Notes: generated from the sequence alone by a model not told the origin. A stretch of 40,922 nucleotides of DNA from CAVDHB01 sp963608705 (GCA_963608705.1 CAVDHB010000016.1:1-40922), one strand, 5' to 3'. Counted from the stretch's first letter, positions 9,726-19,113 are shown. A program made the numbers and translations.

Positions 9726-10339
9726 GTGAGAAGAATATGATGCGGGCGGCGAAGTATTTTTCGTGGTGCTTCACGCCTTTGATTGTGCCGACATTGGGAT
9801 TGGCAGCTTTGCTGTTGTTCAGCTATCTGAATGTCTTTCCCTGGACGTTCAAGTTGCTGCTCATCGGGCTGGTGTTTGTCTTTACCGTGTTGGCTCCGAA
9901 GTTGATGATACGATTGTATCGTTCCGTGAACGGATGGACTTCCCGGCAAATGGGTAAGAAGGAGAGGCGGATAGTGCCTTATGCACTTTCCATCACTTGT
10001 CACATCTTTTGTCTGCTGCTGATGTATCGTCTGCACCTTCCACGCTTCATGAGCGGTGTGCTGGTGGCCTCGCTGGTGGGGATGATTTTGTGTGCCGTGA
10101 TTAATGTGTGGTGGAAAATCAGTTCACACATGGCGGGATTAGGTGGTATTACAGGAGGACTGATATCCTTCAGTATCCTGTTTCAGTTCGACCCTGTGTG
10201 GTATCTGTGCGTGGTGTTGCTGCTCTCTGGGGCGTTAGGATCATGTCGGATTATCTTGCGTCAGCATACTTTGGCGCAAGTGGGAGGAGGCTTTGCCGTG
10301 GGCTTTGTCTGTGGCTTGTGCGGCATCCTTTTCATTTGA
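9722..10339 (+). CDS. PAP2-like integral membrane protein
   Basis: This 205-residue protein has about six hydrophobic segments. It keeps parts of the PAP2 phosphatase signature: SSHMAGLGG around His136, where PSGH is usual, and R-x5-H (Arg176, His182) in place of SRxxxxxHxxxD. The final aspartate position is glutamine, and the first KxxxxxxRP motif is not obvious, so activity is uncertain. PAP2 proteins remove phosphate from lipid phosphates such as undecaprenyl pyrophosphate. The start codon overlaps the rpoN stop, a pairing common in Bacteroidota as far as I recall. It is probably cytoplasmic-membrane located. Other lipid-handling roles cannot be excluded. Confidence 0.65.
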   Translation: MSEKNMMRAAKYFSWCFTPLIVPTLGLAALLLFSYLNVFPWTFKLLLIGLVFVFTVLAPKLMIRLYRSVNGWTSRQMGKKERRIVPYALSITCHIFCLLLMYRLHLPRFMSGVLVASLVGMILCAVINVWWKISSHMAGLGGITGGLISFSILFQFDPVWYLCVVLLLSGALGSCRIILRQHTLAQVGGGFAVGFVCGLCGILFI

Positions 10340-10370
10340 AAGAATATAATAAATAAAAATACAGCATAAT

Positions 10371-10880
10371 ATGAAACCAATAGTAAGTATCATTATGGGA
10401 AGTACTTCTGATCTTCCCGTGGTAGAAAAAGCGGCCAAATTCTTTGATGAGATGCAGATTCCGTTTGAAATGAATGCGCTTTCCGCTCATCGTACTCCTG
10501 CGCAAGTGGAGAGCTTCGCTCGTGAGGCGGAGGGAAGAGGTGTGAAAGTCATCATTGCCGCAGCGGGAATGGCTGCCGCACTTCCGGGGGTAATTGCCGC
10601 TAACACTACTTTGCCGGTGATTGGTATTCCCGTGAAGGGATCCGCTTTAGACGGAATGGATGCCATGCTTTCCATCATCATGATGCCTCCTGGCATTCCC
10701 GTGGCTACAGTGGGGGTGAATGCGGCACAGAACGCAGCCATTCTCGCTACTCAAATCTTGTCTTTGGCAGACAAGAATATCGCCGACCGTTTCCATGCCT
10801 ATAAGGAAGGACTGAAACAGAAAATCGTGAAGGCGAATGAAGATTTGAAGAACGTGAAGTATCAGTTCAAATGTAACTAA
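10371..10880 (+). CDS. purE: 5-(carboxyamino)imidazole ribonucleotide mutase
   Basis: This 169-residue protein is class I PurE, which moves the carboxylate of N5-CAIR to carbon to give CAIR in purine synthesis. Seen in the sequence are the phosphate-binding GSTSD motif near the start, the catalytic loop SAHRTP with its histidine at about residue 44, and the long conserved core AAAGMAAALPGVIAANT followed by LPVIGIPV. The length is normal for the octameric class I enzyme. It lies 31 bases after the PAP2-like gene and 114 before ispG in the same direction, in a run of housekeeping genes. No purK is in the window, so that partner must be elsewhere. Confidence 0.97.
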   Translation: MKPIVSIIMGSTSDLPVVEKAAKFFDEMQIPFEMNALSAHRTPAQVESFAREAEGRGVKVIIAAAGMAAALPGVIAANTTLPVIGIPVKGSALDGMDAMLSIIMMPPGIPVATVGVNAAQNAAILATQILSLADKNIADRFHAYKEGLKQKIVKANEDLKNVKYQFKCN

Positions 10881-10881
10881 G

Positions 10882-10911
10882 CCCTTATCCTATATATAAT
10901 AGGTATAAGGG
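10882..10911. other. AT-rich hairpin between purE and ispG
   Basis: CCCTTAT-CCTAT faces ATAGG-T-ATAAGGG across a short loop, with one bulge. No T-run follows on the plus strand, so it is not a standard terminator. It could stabilise the purE mRNA 3' end or act as a weak attenuator before ispG. Confidence 0.35.
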
Positions 10912-10994
10912 AAATGAATCCGGAGGGGGAAATCACGGTACATGAGTGCCGTTATTTCTTCTTGCCGGATTTTGACTTTAAGAGATACAGTAAG

Positions 10995-12851
10995 ATGGAT
11001 TTATTCAATTACGAGCGCAGAAAGTCGGATGAGGTAAAGATTGGCAATACTCCGCTGGGGGGAGAGAATCCCGTCAGAATACAGTCCATGACGAATACGA
11101 AGACAAGCGATGTGGAGGGGAGTGTCGCACAGACGGAACGTATCATCAAAGCTGGTGCGGATTATGTGCGTCTTACCGTGCCGACATTGGCGGATGCGGA
11201 GAGCTTGCGTCAGATTCATGTGCGTTTGAGGAAAGATGGATTCCAAACACCTTTGGTGGCGGATGTCCACTTCAATGCCAAGATAGCGGATGTGGCGGCT
11301 ACCATTGTGGAGAAGGTGCGTATTAATCCGGGCAACTATGTAGACCCAGCTCGTCGTTTCAAACATCTGGAGTACACTGATGAGGAATATGCTGCCGAGC
11401 TGAAGAAGCTGGAAGAGCGTTTCGTGCCTTTCCTTCGTATCTGCAAGGAACATCATACGGCTATCCGAATCGGAGTGAATCATGGTTCGCTGTCCGACCG
11501 TATCATGAGCCGTTACGGAGACACCCCGGAGGGTATTGTGGAAAGTTGCATGGAGTTTCTGCGAATCTGCCGGAAAGAGCACTTCAAGGATGTGGTGATT
11601 TCTATCAAAGCCAGTAATACGGTGGTCATGGTACGTTCTGTACGCCTGTTGGTGGAGACCATGGAAAAAGAAGGAATGCACTATCCCCTGCACTTGGGCG
11701 TGACTGAGGCTGGCAACGGAGAGGATGGACGCATCAAGTCTGCCGTAGGTATCGGAGCTTTGCTCTCTGACGGTATCGGAGACACAGTGCGTGTGTCGTT
11801 GAGCGAGGCACCGGAACATGAAATTCCCGTGGCTCGTAAGTTAGTGGATTATATCACGTCTCGGGAAGGCCATGTGCTGATTCCGGGACAGGCTTATCCT
11901 AAGTTCAATTACACTTGTCCTGAACGGCGGAAGACCAAGGCCGTGCGTAATATCGGGGGCGATAATGTCCCCGTAGTGATAGGTGACCGTCTGGATGGCG
12001 CACTTGAAATGTCTACGGAGAAGGAATTGCGCCCAGACTATGTGTATGTCGGTGTACATCTGCCAGCGGAAAATCAGCGTGAGGAAGGCGTGGAGTATAT
12101 TGTGGATGCCCCGGTATGGAAAGGTGAGCCGCATACGTGGCCGGCATTCTCACAACAGGCATTGTTCATGCTCAGTGCGTGTCCGGCGGAACTGAAGTTT
12201 GTGTTCCTCTCGGACATGGCGTTTACAGAGGAAGTGTCGGCTGCCTTGAAGTTCCATCCAGAAGTGGTGGTTATCTCACAGGGACGTTCAGCCAATCGTT
12301 TGGGAGAACACCGCTCCATGGCACACCGTATGATGAACTTAGGGCTGGAGAATCCGTTAGTGGTCTTTTCCCAGTATGGTCATACAAAGTCGGAGATAGA
12401 AGATTTCCAGTTAGAGTCCTCAGCCGATATGGGTGCTTTGCTCTTTGACGGTCTGTGTGATGGGGTATTTCTCTTCAATCAGGGAGATATTTCTCACACG
12501 ATAGTAGAGGAAACGGCCTTTTCCATCTTGCAAGCCGCTCGCGCCCGAATTACCAAGACAGAGTATATCTCCTGTCCAAGTTGCGGGAGAACGTTGTATG
12601 AATTGGAAGACGTGATAGAGGATATCAAGGAGGCGACCAAGGATATGAAAGGCTTGAAAATAGCCATCATGGGATGTATCGTGAACGGGCCTGGCGAGAT
12701 GGCTGATGCGGACTATGGCTATGTGGGAGCTGGACCGGGAAAAATCAGTCTTTACCGCAAGAAGGAATGTGTGAAACATAACATTCCTCAGGAGCAGGCG
12801 GTGGAGGAATTGCTTGCGTTGATTCGTAAGGATAGGCAAAAGGAAGCATAA
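10995..12851 (+). CDS. ispG: 4-hydroxy-3-methylbut-2-enyl diphosphate synthase
   Basis: IspG (GcpE) converts methylerythritol cyclodiphosphate to HMBPP in the non-mevalonate isoprenoid pathway, using a [4Fe-4S] cluster. The 618-residue protein has the TIM-barrel start (VRIQSMTNTKTSDVE, ADVHFNAKIA) and the C-terminal cluster-binding part with SCPSCGRT and GCIVNGPGEMADADYGYVG, which holds the three cysteines and the conserved glutamate. It is much longer than the E. coli enzyme (about 370) because it carries the extra middle domain known from Bacteroidota, Chlamydiae and plants. I chose the ATG at 10995 (MDLFNYERR) because that start matches the family; an in-frame ATG at 10914 would add 27 unrelated residues. 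The gene lies 18 bases before cysS. Confidence 0.95.
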   Translation: MDLFNYERRKSDEVKIGNTPLGGENPVRIQSMTNTKTSDVEGSVAQTERIIKAGADYVRLTVPTLADAESLRQIHVRLRKDGFQTPLVADVHFNAKIADVAATIVEKVRINPGNYVDPARRFKHLEYTDEEYAAELKKLEERFVPFLRICKEHHTAIRIGVNHGSLSDRIMSRYGDTPEGIVESCMEFLRICRKEHFKDVVISIKASNTVVMVRSVRLLVETMEKEGMHYPLHLGVTEAGNGEDGRIKSAVGIGALLSDGIGDTVRVSLSEAPEHEIPVARKLVDYITSREGHVLIPGQAYPKFNYTCPERRKTKAVRNIGGDNVPVVIGDRLDGALEMSTEKELRPDYVYVGVHLPAENQREEGVEYIVDAPVWKGEPHTWPAFSQQALFMLSACPAELKFVFLSDMAFTEEVSAALKFHPEVVVISQGRSANRLGEHRSMAHRMMNLGLENPLVVFSQYGHTKSEIEDFQLESSADMGALLFDGLCDGVFLFNQGDISHTIVEETAFSILQAARARITKTEYISCPSCGRTLYELEDVIEDIKEATKDMKGLKIAIMGCIVNGPGEMADADYGYVGAGPGKISLYRKKECVKHNIPQEQAVEELLALIRKDRQKEA

Positions 12852-12869
12852 ACTAAAAGAATAAGATAA

Positions 12870-14354
12870 ATGGAACAGAGATTAGTCATTTACAACACAC
12901 TGACAAGAAAAAAGGAAGAGTTCAAACCGCTGCATCCTCATCATGTGGGAATGTATGTGTGTGGACCGACGGTATATGGAGATCCGCATTTGGGTCATGC
13001 GCGTCCGGCGATTACGTTTGATACGCTTTTTCGCTACTTGAAACATCTTGGATACAAGGTGCGTTATGTGCGTAATATCACGGATGTGGGACACTTGGAG
13101 CATGATGCGGATGAGGGTGAGGACAAAATCGCCAAGAAAGCCCGTCTGGAACAGTTGGAACCGATGGAGGTAGCGCAGTTCTACACCAATCGTTATCATG
13201 ACGCAATGAGGGCGTTGAATGTGCTTCCGCCCAGTATTGAGCCTCATGCCACGGGACATATCATTGAACAGGAAGAGTTGGTGAAGCAGATTCTGGACAA
13301 CGGGTTTGCTTACGTGAGCAACGGCTCAGTGTATTTCGATGTGAAAAAGTACAATGAGAAGCATCATTATGGTATCTTGTCTCATCGTAATCTGGATGAT
13401 ATTCTGAACAATACTCGTGAACTGGACGGACAGAGTGAGAAACACAATTCAGTGGATTTCGCTTTGTGGAAAAAGGCGCAGCCAGAACATATCATGCACT
13501 GGCCAAGTCCGTGGAGCGAGGGATTTCCCGGCTGGCACTGTGAATGCACGGCTATGGGACGTAAGTATCTTGGCGATCACTTTGACATTCATGGAGGGGG
13601 GATGGACTTGGTGTTCCCGCACCATGAGTGCGAGATTGCACAGGCTGTCGCTTCTCAGGGCGACCAGATGGTACATTACTGGATGCACAACAACATGATT
13701 ACCATCAATGGACAGAAAATGGGAAAAAGTCTGGGCAACTTCATTACGTTGAACGAGTTCTTCCAAGGAACGCACAAGCTGTTGAGCCAGCCTTATTCAC
13801 CGATGACCATCCGTTTCTTTATCCTTCAGGCACACTATCGTTCCACGGTGGACTTCAGCGATGAGGCGTTGAAAGCCAGCGAGAAAGGACTGGAAAGATT
13901 GATGGACGGATACAAGAATTTGGCTCGTATTATTCCTGTGGCGGATGGTAAGACGGACAAGACGTATGTGGACGAGTTAAAGGTAAAATGCTACGAGGCG
14001 ATGAATGATGACTTGAACACACCGATTGTCATAGGTCACTTGTTTGACGCTTGTCGTGTGATTAACGGTATTGTGGACGGCAAGGGGAGTATCACTTCGG
14101 ATGCCTTGGAGGCTTTGAAGGATGTCTTCCATACATTCGCCTTTGATTTACTTGGATTGAAAGAGCAGGCAGGCGACAACTCCGCTCGGGAAGAGGCGTT
14201 CGGCAAAGTAGTGGATTTGTTGTTGGAGCAGCGTCGGAAGGCGAAAGCGAACAAGGACTGGGCTACGGCTGACTTAATCCGTGATGAGTTGTCGAAAGAC
14301 GGCTTTGAGGTGATGGATACCAAGGACGGTTTCACCTGGAAACTGAATAAATGA
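12870..14354 (+). CDS. cysS: Cysteine-tRNA ligase
   Basis: The 494-residue protein charges tRNA-Cys with cysteine in the cytoplasm. It has the class I signatures: the HIGH-type motif HLGH at residues 40-43 in a conserved YVCGPTVYGDPHLGHARP context, and the KMSKS-type motif as KMGKS in NGQKMGKSLGNF. The zinc ligands are visible as Cys31, the cysteines of WHCECT, and the HHECE segment. The C-terminal helical anticodon-binding part ends with NKDWATADLIRDEL, also conserved. The stop codon overlaps the start of the next gene by four bases (ATGA), so the YraN-type protein is probably translationally coupled. Confidence 0.98.
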   Translation: MEQRLVIYNTLTRKKEEFKPLHPHHVGMYVCGPTVYGDPHLGHARPAITFDTLFRYLKHLGYKVRYVRNITDVGHLEHDADEGEDKIAKKARLEQLEPMEVAQFYTNRYHDAMRALNVLPPSIEPHATGHIIEQEELVKQILDNGFAYVSNGSVYFDVKKYNEKHHYGILSHRNLDDILNNTRELDGQSEKHNSVDFALWKKAQPEHIMHWPSPWSEGFPGWHCECTAMGRKYLGDHFDIHGGGMDLVFPHHECEIAQAVASQGDQMVHYWMHNNMITINGQKMGKSLGNFITLNEFFQGTHKLLSQPYSPMTIRFFILQAHYRSTVDFSDEALKASEKGLERLMDGYKNLARIIPVADGKTDKTYVDELKVKCYEAMNDDLNTPIVIGHLFDACRVINGIVDGKGSITSDALEALKDVFHTFAFDLLGLKEQAGDNSAREEAFGKVVDLLLEQRRKAKANKDWATADLIRDELSKDGFEVMDTKDGFTWKLNK

Positions 14355-14725
14355 GCAGTTCAGACAGACACACCTTAGGAAAGGACGGAGAGGAGATGGC
14401 GGCTCGCTATTTGGAAAGTAAGGGCTACTGTATTCTGGCTCGCAACTGGCGGTGCGGACGCTTGGAGATTGATCTCATCGCCCGCAAGGACAGGTTATAT
14501 GTGTTCGTGGAGGTGAAAACTCGTCGAAATTTGGAATACGGCAGACCTGAGGAGGCTGTCTCCGAACGGAAGATGAGGGGAATTGTCAGAGCGGCGGACA
14601 GTTATCTGCGCATACATCGTGTGGATAATCCTGTGCGTTTCGACATAGTGTCTGTCCTTAGTTCGGATGGGAGGCATTTTGAGATAAATCATATCGAAGA
14701 TGCCTTCTATCCGCTTGTTGAATGA
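14351..14725 (+). CDS. YraN/UPF0102-family predicted endonuclease
   Basis: This 124-residue protein belongs to the UPF0102 (YraN) family, a small group with an endonuclease-like PD-(D/E)xK fold. The family opening GKDGEEMAARYLESKGY is present, and the core motif appears as LEIDLIARKDRLYVFVEVK, giving an aspartate followed by E-x-K. Family members have been linked to DNA processing and recombination, but the cellular job is not settled. It overlaps the cysS stop codon, and its own stop lies just before the pyrH promoter. Nothing ties it to the CRISPR locus; it is part of the conserved chromosomal neighbourhood. Confidence 0.85.
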   Translation: MSSSDRHTLGKDGEEMAARYLESKGYCILARNWRCGRLEIDLIARKDRLYVFVEVKTRRNLEYGRPEEAVSERKMRGIVRAADSYLRIHRVDNPVRFDIVSVLSSDGRHFEINHIEDAFYPLVE

Positions 14726-14741
14726 AAAAGAAAGGTATACA

Positions 14742-14772
14742 TTGCCTGTTTCGAATAAAGTAGCTATCTTTG
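14742..14772 (+). promoter_or_regulatory. Promoter of pyrH
   Basis: TTG at 14742-14744, a 20-base spacer, and TATCTTTG at 14765-14772 form a full Bacteroidota promoter 14 bases before the pyrH start codon. It implies a short leader and separates pyrH-frr-rsgA from the upstream operon. Confidence 0.8.
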
Positions 14773-14786
14773 CAAAAAACATACTT

Positions 14787-15497
14787 ATGATAAAATTCAA
14801 ACGTATACTCCTCAAATTGAGCGGTGAGAGCTTGATGGGAACGCAGAAATACGGTATCGATGAACACCGTTTGGCTCAATATGCTGACCAGATAAAGGAA
14901 ATCCATGACCTTGGCGTGCAGATAGGCATCGTCATCGGTGGCGGAAATATATTCCGTGGACTTTCGGGTGCGGGACGTGGCTTCGACCGTGTGAAGGGTG
15001 ACCAGATGGGAATGTGTGCCACGGTGATCAACAGCCTTGGCTTGAGCAGTGCGCTCACGGCGGCAGGATGTCCTAACAAGGTGCTGACGGCTATTCGCAT
15101 GGAGCCTATAGGTGAGTTCTATAACAAGTGGAAAGCCATTGATTACTTGAATGAAGGTAAGGTGGTTATCATGTCGGCTGGTACGGGTAATCCGTATTTC
15201 ACCACAGACACGGGTTCTTCTTTGCGGGGAATTGAAATTGAGGCTGACGTGATGTTGAAGGGGACGCGTGTGGACGGAATCTATACGGCTGACCCTGAGA
15301 AAGACCCCACTGCCACGAAGTTCAGTGAGATTACTTATGATGAGATTTACAACAAGGGCTTGAAAGTGATGGATTTGACTGCCACCACGATGTGTAAGGA
15401 GAACCATTTGCCCATCTATGTGTTCAACATGGATGTGGAAGGAAATCTCCGCAAGGTGATGGAAGGCGAGGAAATCGGTACCTTGGTGCATAATTAA
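14787..15497 (+). CDS. pyrH: Uridylate kinase
   Basis: PyrH phosphorylates UMP to UDP with ATP, feeding pyrimidine nucleotide synthesis; it is a hexameric amino-acid-kinase-fold enzyme. The 236-residue product shows LLKLSGESLMG at the start, the glycine-rich IGIVIGGGNIFRG, the allosteric and active-site segment MSAGTGNPYFTTDTGSSL, and VDGIYTADPEKDP near the end. I chose the ATG at 14787: an upstream in-frame ATG at 14700 lies inside the previous gene and before the promoter. The gene is followed by 63 bases and then frr, the usual pyrH-frr order. Confidence 0.97.
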   Translation: MIKFKRILLKLSGESLMGTQKYGIDEHRLAQYADQIKEIHDLGVQIGIVIGGGNIFRGLSGAGRGFDRVKGDQMGMCATVINSLGLSSALTAAGCPNKVLTAIRMEPIGEFYNKWKAIDYLNEGKVVIMSAGTGNPYFTTDTGSSLRGIEIEADVMLKGTRVDGIYTADPEKDPTATKFSEITYDEIYNKGLKVMDLTATTMCKENHLPIYVFNMDVEGNLRKVMEGEEIGTLVHN

Positions 15498-15560
15498 TGT
15501 GTAAGGAGTAGTGTGTATTGAGACACTGCTCTATTCATAAACCAATATACATTCATAAAT

Positions 15561-16121
15561 ATGATAGACGTAAATAAAGTGATAGCGGACAGTTCTGAGA
15601 AGATGGAACTCTCTGTGGATTTTTTAGAGGAAACCTTGGCGCACATTCGTGCAGGTAAGGCTAATCCGTGCATCCTTGACCCTATCCGGGTGGACTCTTA
15701 CGGTACAATGGTTCCATTGAACAATGTGTCGGCCATCAGTGTGCCTGACCCTCGTACCATCGCCATTCGTCCGTGGGACAAGAGTATGTTCCGTGTGATA
15801 GAGAAGGCTATCCTTGATTCAGATTTGGGTTTGACTCCAGACAACAACGGTGAGATTATCCGTCTTTCTATTCCGCCTTTGACAGAGGAACGTCGTAAAC
15901 AGCTGGCAAAACAGTGCGGCAAGGAAGTGGAAAGTGCGAAAGTGGCTGTGAGAAACGCTCGTCGTGAGGGTATCGACAAATTGAAGAAGAGTATCAAGGA
16001 CGGTGTTCCAGAGGATGTAGAGAAAGATGCGGAGAACCAGTTGCAGAAGAAACACGATGCTTTCATCAAGAAAATCGATGCAATCATGGCTGACAAGGAG
16101 AAAGAAATCATGACTGTGTAG
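15561..16121 (+). CDS. frr: Ribosome recycling factor
   Basis: The 186-residue protein splits post-termination ribosomes together with EF-G. It has the tRNA-like two-domain layout: a long three-helix bundle beginning around SSEKMELSVDFLEETLAHIRAGKANPCIL and closing with the ENQLQKKHDAFIKKIDAIM helix, and a small domain with SVPDPRTIAIRPWDKSM. The LTEERRKQLAKQ and VRNARREGIDKLKK segments are family hallmarks. Length is normal. It directly follows pyrH and ends three bases before the rsgA start, so the two are likely on one transcript. Confidence 0.98.
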   Translation: MIDVNKVIADSSEKMELSVDFLEETLAHIRAGKANPCILDPIRVDSYGTMVPLNNVSAISVPDPRTIAIRPWDKSMFRVIEKAILDSDLGLTPDNNGEIIRLSIPPLTEERRKQLAKQCGKEVESAKVAVRNARREGIDKLKKSIKDGVPEDVEKDAENQLQKKHDAFIKKIDAIMADKEKEIMTV

Positions 16122-16124
16122 CCT

Positions 16125-17066
16125 GTGGCTCTGAATAACGGATTAGTCGTAAAGAACACCGGTAGTTGGTACACGGTACGGACGGATGACGGACAGACAG
16201 TGGAATGCAAAGTAAAAGGCAATTTCCGGCTGAAAGGAATCCGTTCGACCAATCCCGTGGCCGTAGGAGACCGTGTGTCTTTCATCCTTAATAAGGAAGG
16301 GACTGCCTTCATCAATGAAATTGCGGACCGACGCAATTATGTGATTCGGAAAGCCTCTAATCTCTCCAAGCAATCGCAGATTCTGGCGGCGAACGTGGAT
16401 TTGGTGTTGCTGTTGGTCACGGTGAATTATCCTGAGACGAACACCACTTTTATAGACCGTTTCCTTGCAGGAGCGGAGGCTTACCGCATCCCTGTGCATC
16501 TATTGCTGAACAAGGTGGACTGCTATAACGAGGAAGAACGGTCGCAAATGGAGGCTCTTTGCGGTCTCTACCGTGGAATAGGCTATGCGGTTACACCTGT
16601 CTCCGCACTGCATGGCGAGGGACTTGATGTGCTGAAAGAGGAACTGACTGGGAAAACAGTGCTATTGGCTGGTAACTCTGGCGTGGGAAAGTCTACGCTG
16701 TTGAATGAGCTGGTACCGGGTGCGGATGTCCGCACGGCTGCTATCTCAGAGGCACATCATACGGGTACGCATACCACCACTTTTTCCGAGATGTTTCCTT
16801 ATCCTGGTGGAGGATGGATTATAGATACACCGGGCATTAAGGGATTCGGCACCTTTGACATGGAGCCGGAGGAAGTGGCGCATTATTTCAAGGAGATATT
16901 CAAGGTCTCTGCCGATTGCCGTTTCAATAACTGCACCCATACGCATGAGCCGGGCTGTGCTGTGCGCAAGGCTGTGGAGGAAGGACTCATCAGTGCTTCC
17001 CGTTACACGTCTTACTTGAGTATGTTGCAGGATAAGGACGAGAGCAAATATCGTCCTGCTTATTAA
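16125..17066 (+). CDS. rsgA: Small-subunit biogenesis GTPase RsgA
   Basis: RsgA is a circularly permuted GTPase that checks the decoding centre of the maturing 30S subunit. The 313-residue product has an N-terminal OB fold (VVKNTGSWYTVRTDDG), then the permuted G motifs: NKVD (G4) before GNSGVGKS (G1, about residues 183-190) and DTPGIKGFG (G3). A C-terminal zinc knuckle is visible as CRFNNCTHTHEPGC. Translation seems to begin at a GTG three bases after the frr stop; this is the only start that keeps the conserved ALNNGLVVKNTG opening. It continues the frr transcript. Confidence 0.95.
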   Translation: MALNNGLVVKNTGSWYTVRTDDGQTVECKVKGNFRLKGIRSTNPVAVGDRVSFILNKEGTAFINEIADRRNYVIRKASNLSKQSQILAANVDLVLLLVTVNYPETNTTFIDRFLAGAEAYRIPVHLLLNKVDCYNEEERSQMEALCGLYRGIGYAVTPVSALHGEGLDVLKEELTGKTVLLAGNSGVGKSTLLNELVPGADVRTAAISEAHHTGTHTTTFSEMFPYPGGGWIIDTPGIKGFGTFDMEPEEVAHYFKEIFKVSADCRFNNCTHTHEPGCAVRKAVEEGLISASRYTSYLSMLQDKDESKYRPAY

Positions 17067-17083
17067 TATCACACTGTGTCATT

Positions 17084-18349
17084 ATGAGAGTACTTTTAGT
17101 CAATACGTCCGAACGGAACGGAGGAGCGGCCATTGCGGCTTCTCGACTGACCGAGGCGTTGAAAAACAACGGAGTCAAAGCCATGCTGATGGTACGCGAC
17201 AAGGAAACCGACCAGATTTCCGTTGTCGGGCTGAAGAAATCATGGAGGCTTCGGTGGCGTTTCCTGCGTGAGCGGTTTACGATATGGATGGCCAACCGTT
17301 TTGACAAGACTAACCTCTTTGCGGTGGACATCGCTACGCACGGCACGGATATCACGGCCTTGCCGGAGTTTCAAAAAGCCGATCTTATCCATTTGCATTG
17401 GATTAATCAAGGGATGCTTTCCTTGAAGGATATTCAGAAAATTATTTCCTCTGGGAAACCGATAGTGTGGACGATGCACGATATGTGGCCTTTTACGGGT
17501 ATCTGTCATTATGCGGACGACTGTACATTGTATAAAAGCGGTTGCCATGATTGTCCGCAATTGAAAACAGGCAGTTCAAAGGATATCTCTTATAAGGTGT
17601 TTCAGCGTAAGTTGCGGCTTCTCTCCAAGGCACATATTACTTTTGTAGGTTGCAGCCGTTGGCTGACGGAGCAGGCACGTACTGCCCGTCTGTTGGTGGG
17701 ACAAACCGTAACTTCTATACCCAATGCAATCAACACGCACGTATTCTATCCAAAGGATAAGCGAGAAGTGCGTCATCATTACAATCTTCCGCAAGAAAAG
17801 AAACTTCTTTTGTTCGGCTCGGCTAAAATCACTGACCCTCGCAAGGGTATGAAATATTTATTGGAAGCCTGTGACAAGTTAGTGTCTTTGCATCCTGAAT
17901 GGAAGGAAAAGATTGGGGTCGTGGTCTTCGGACAGCAGGCAGAGGTGCTTTCCTCCCAGTTGCCTTTCCCAGTCTACGCTTTGAGTTATATCCGCAATGA
18001 AAGTGAGTTGGCGTCCATGTACAGTGCCGTGGACTTGTTTGTGACCCCTTCGTTGCAGGATAATCTGCCCAATACGTTGATGGAGGCTATGGCATGTGGC
18101 GTGCCTTGTGTGGGCTTTGAGGTAGGTGGAATCCCGGAGATGATAGACCATGAGAAGAATGGTTATGTAGCTCATTACAAAGATTCCGCTGATTTAGCGG
18201 AAGGAATCCACTGGATTCTCTCCCATCCTGATTATGCGCAGCTTTCCGCAGAAGCCGTAAAAAAAGTAGAGGGAACCTATTCCGAAGGGATTGTGGCGAT
18301 GCAGTATATTCGTATTTACAATCAACTCTGTAAGAGAGAAAACGCTTAA
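17084..18349 (+). CDS. Family 4 glycosyltransferase
   Basis: This 421-residue protein has the GT-B fold of GT4 retaining transferases. The N-terminal acceptor half opens with VLLVNTSERNGGAAIAASRL. The donor half holds SIPNAINTHVFYP, a basic stretch GSAKITDPRKGMKYL, and the E-x7-E signature in EAMACGVPCVGFEVGGIPE. Members that open this way are often found in capsular or exopolysaccharide clusters. The sugar and acceptor cannot be read from sequence. It follows rsgA by 17 bases and precedes a GT2 gene by 11, so the two transferases probably act in one surface-glycan pathway, although no other glycan genes are in the window. Confidence 0.88.
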   Translation: MRVLLVNTSERNGGAAIAASRLTEALKNNGVKAMLMVRDKETDQISVVGLKKSWRLRWRFLRERFTIWMANRFDKTNLFAVDIATHGTDITALPEFQKADLIHLHWINQGMLSLKDIQKIISSGKPIVWTMHDMWPFTGICHYADDCTLYKSGCHDCPQLKTGSSKDISYKVFQRKLRLLSKAHITFVGCSRWLTEQARTARLLVGQTVTSIPNAINTHVFYPKDKREVRHHYNLPQEKKLLLFGSAKITDPRKGMKYLLEACDKLVSLHPEWKEKIGVVVFGQQAEVLSSQLPFPVYALSYIRNESELASMYSAVDLFVTPSLQDNLPNTLMEAMACGVPCVGFEVGGIPEMIDHEKNGYVAHYKDSADLAEGIHWILSHPDYAQLSAEAVKKVEGTYSEGIVAMQYIRIYNQLCKRENA

Positions 18350-18360
18350 TAATTTGAATA

Positions 18361-19113
18361 ATGACCACTCCTCTGTTTTCTATTATCACCGTTTGTTTTA
18401 ATGCGGAGAAAACCATAGAACGCACCTTGAAAAGTGTAGCTTCCCAAACCTTTTCGTCTTTCGAGTACTTGATTATAGACGGTGCTTCTAAAGACCATAC
18501 CCTCGATGTGGTGCGTCGCTATGCACAGGTCGTGACGCATATTGTCAGTGAACCAGACAAGGGATTGTATGATGCCATGAACAAAGGCATCAAACAGGCG
18601 AAAGGTGAGTATCTCATTTTTCTTAATGCGGGAGACAAACTGCACAGTGCCTCTACGTTGGAGGAAGTCGCAAAAGTAGTAGGGGATAGTAAAAATCGTC
18701 CGGGTGTGCTGTATGGAGATACAGACATTGTGGATGGAGAGGGGCGTTTCCTTCGCAAACGCAGACTTACACCACCTAAGAGGCTGCACTGGAAAAGTTT
18801 CCAGAGTGGAATGCGGGTTTGCCACCAGTCTTTTTATGCACTGCGTGAGATAACTCCTTTATATGATATGACCTACCGTTTTTCCGCTGACTTCGACTGG
18901 TGTATCCGTGTGATGCGGAAAGCTTCGGAAAAGAGGCTGCCTCTCGTGAACACAGGCCGCATTTTGACAGATTATTTAGACGAAGGTTTGACGACTCATA
19001 ACCATAAGGCTTCCCTCATCGAGCGTTTCCGCATCATGAGTCGCTACTACGGGTTTATACCCACAGTAATGAGACACATCGGCTTTCTTCTTAGGGCGGT
19101 GTGGAAACGGTGA
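18361..19113 (+). CDS. Family 2 glycosyltransferase
   Basis: The 250-residue protein is a GT-A fold inverting transferase of family GT2. It shows the nucleotide-binding start FSIITVCFNAEKTIERTLKS, the IIDGASKDHT segment, and FLNAGDKL, where NAGD takes the place of the metal-binding DxD motif, as in WcaA-like members. DFDWCIRVM later matches the catalytic ED-type region. It probably adds a sugar to a lipid-linked or surface glycan, working with the GT4 enzyme 11 bases upstream. Its stop codon is only five bases from the convergent stop codon of cas2, with no terminator between, which marks the edge of the CRISPR locus. Confidence 0.88.
   Translation: MTTPLFSIITVCFNAEKTIERTLKSVASQTFSSFEYLIIDGASKDHTLDVVRRYAQVVTHIVSEPDKGLYDAMNKGIKQAKGEYLIFLNAGDKLHSASTLEEVAKVVGDSKNRPGVLYGDTDIVDGEGRFLRKRRLTPPKRLHWKSFQSGMRVCHQSFYALREITPLYDMTYRFSADFDWCIRVMRKASEKRLPLVNTGRILTDYLDEGLTTHNHKASLIERFRIMSRYYGFIPTVMRHIGFLLRAVWKR

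Noticed and set aside
10882..10911. Rho-independent terminator after purE
   Set aside because: A hairpin is present but no T-run follows, so it is listed only as a hairpin.
10914..10994. Upstream ATG for ispG
   Set aside because: It would add 27 residues not seen in the family; the ATG at 10995 matches the known N terminus.
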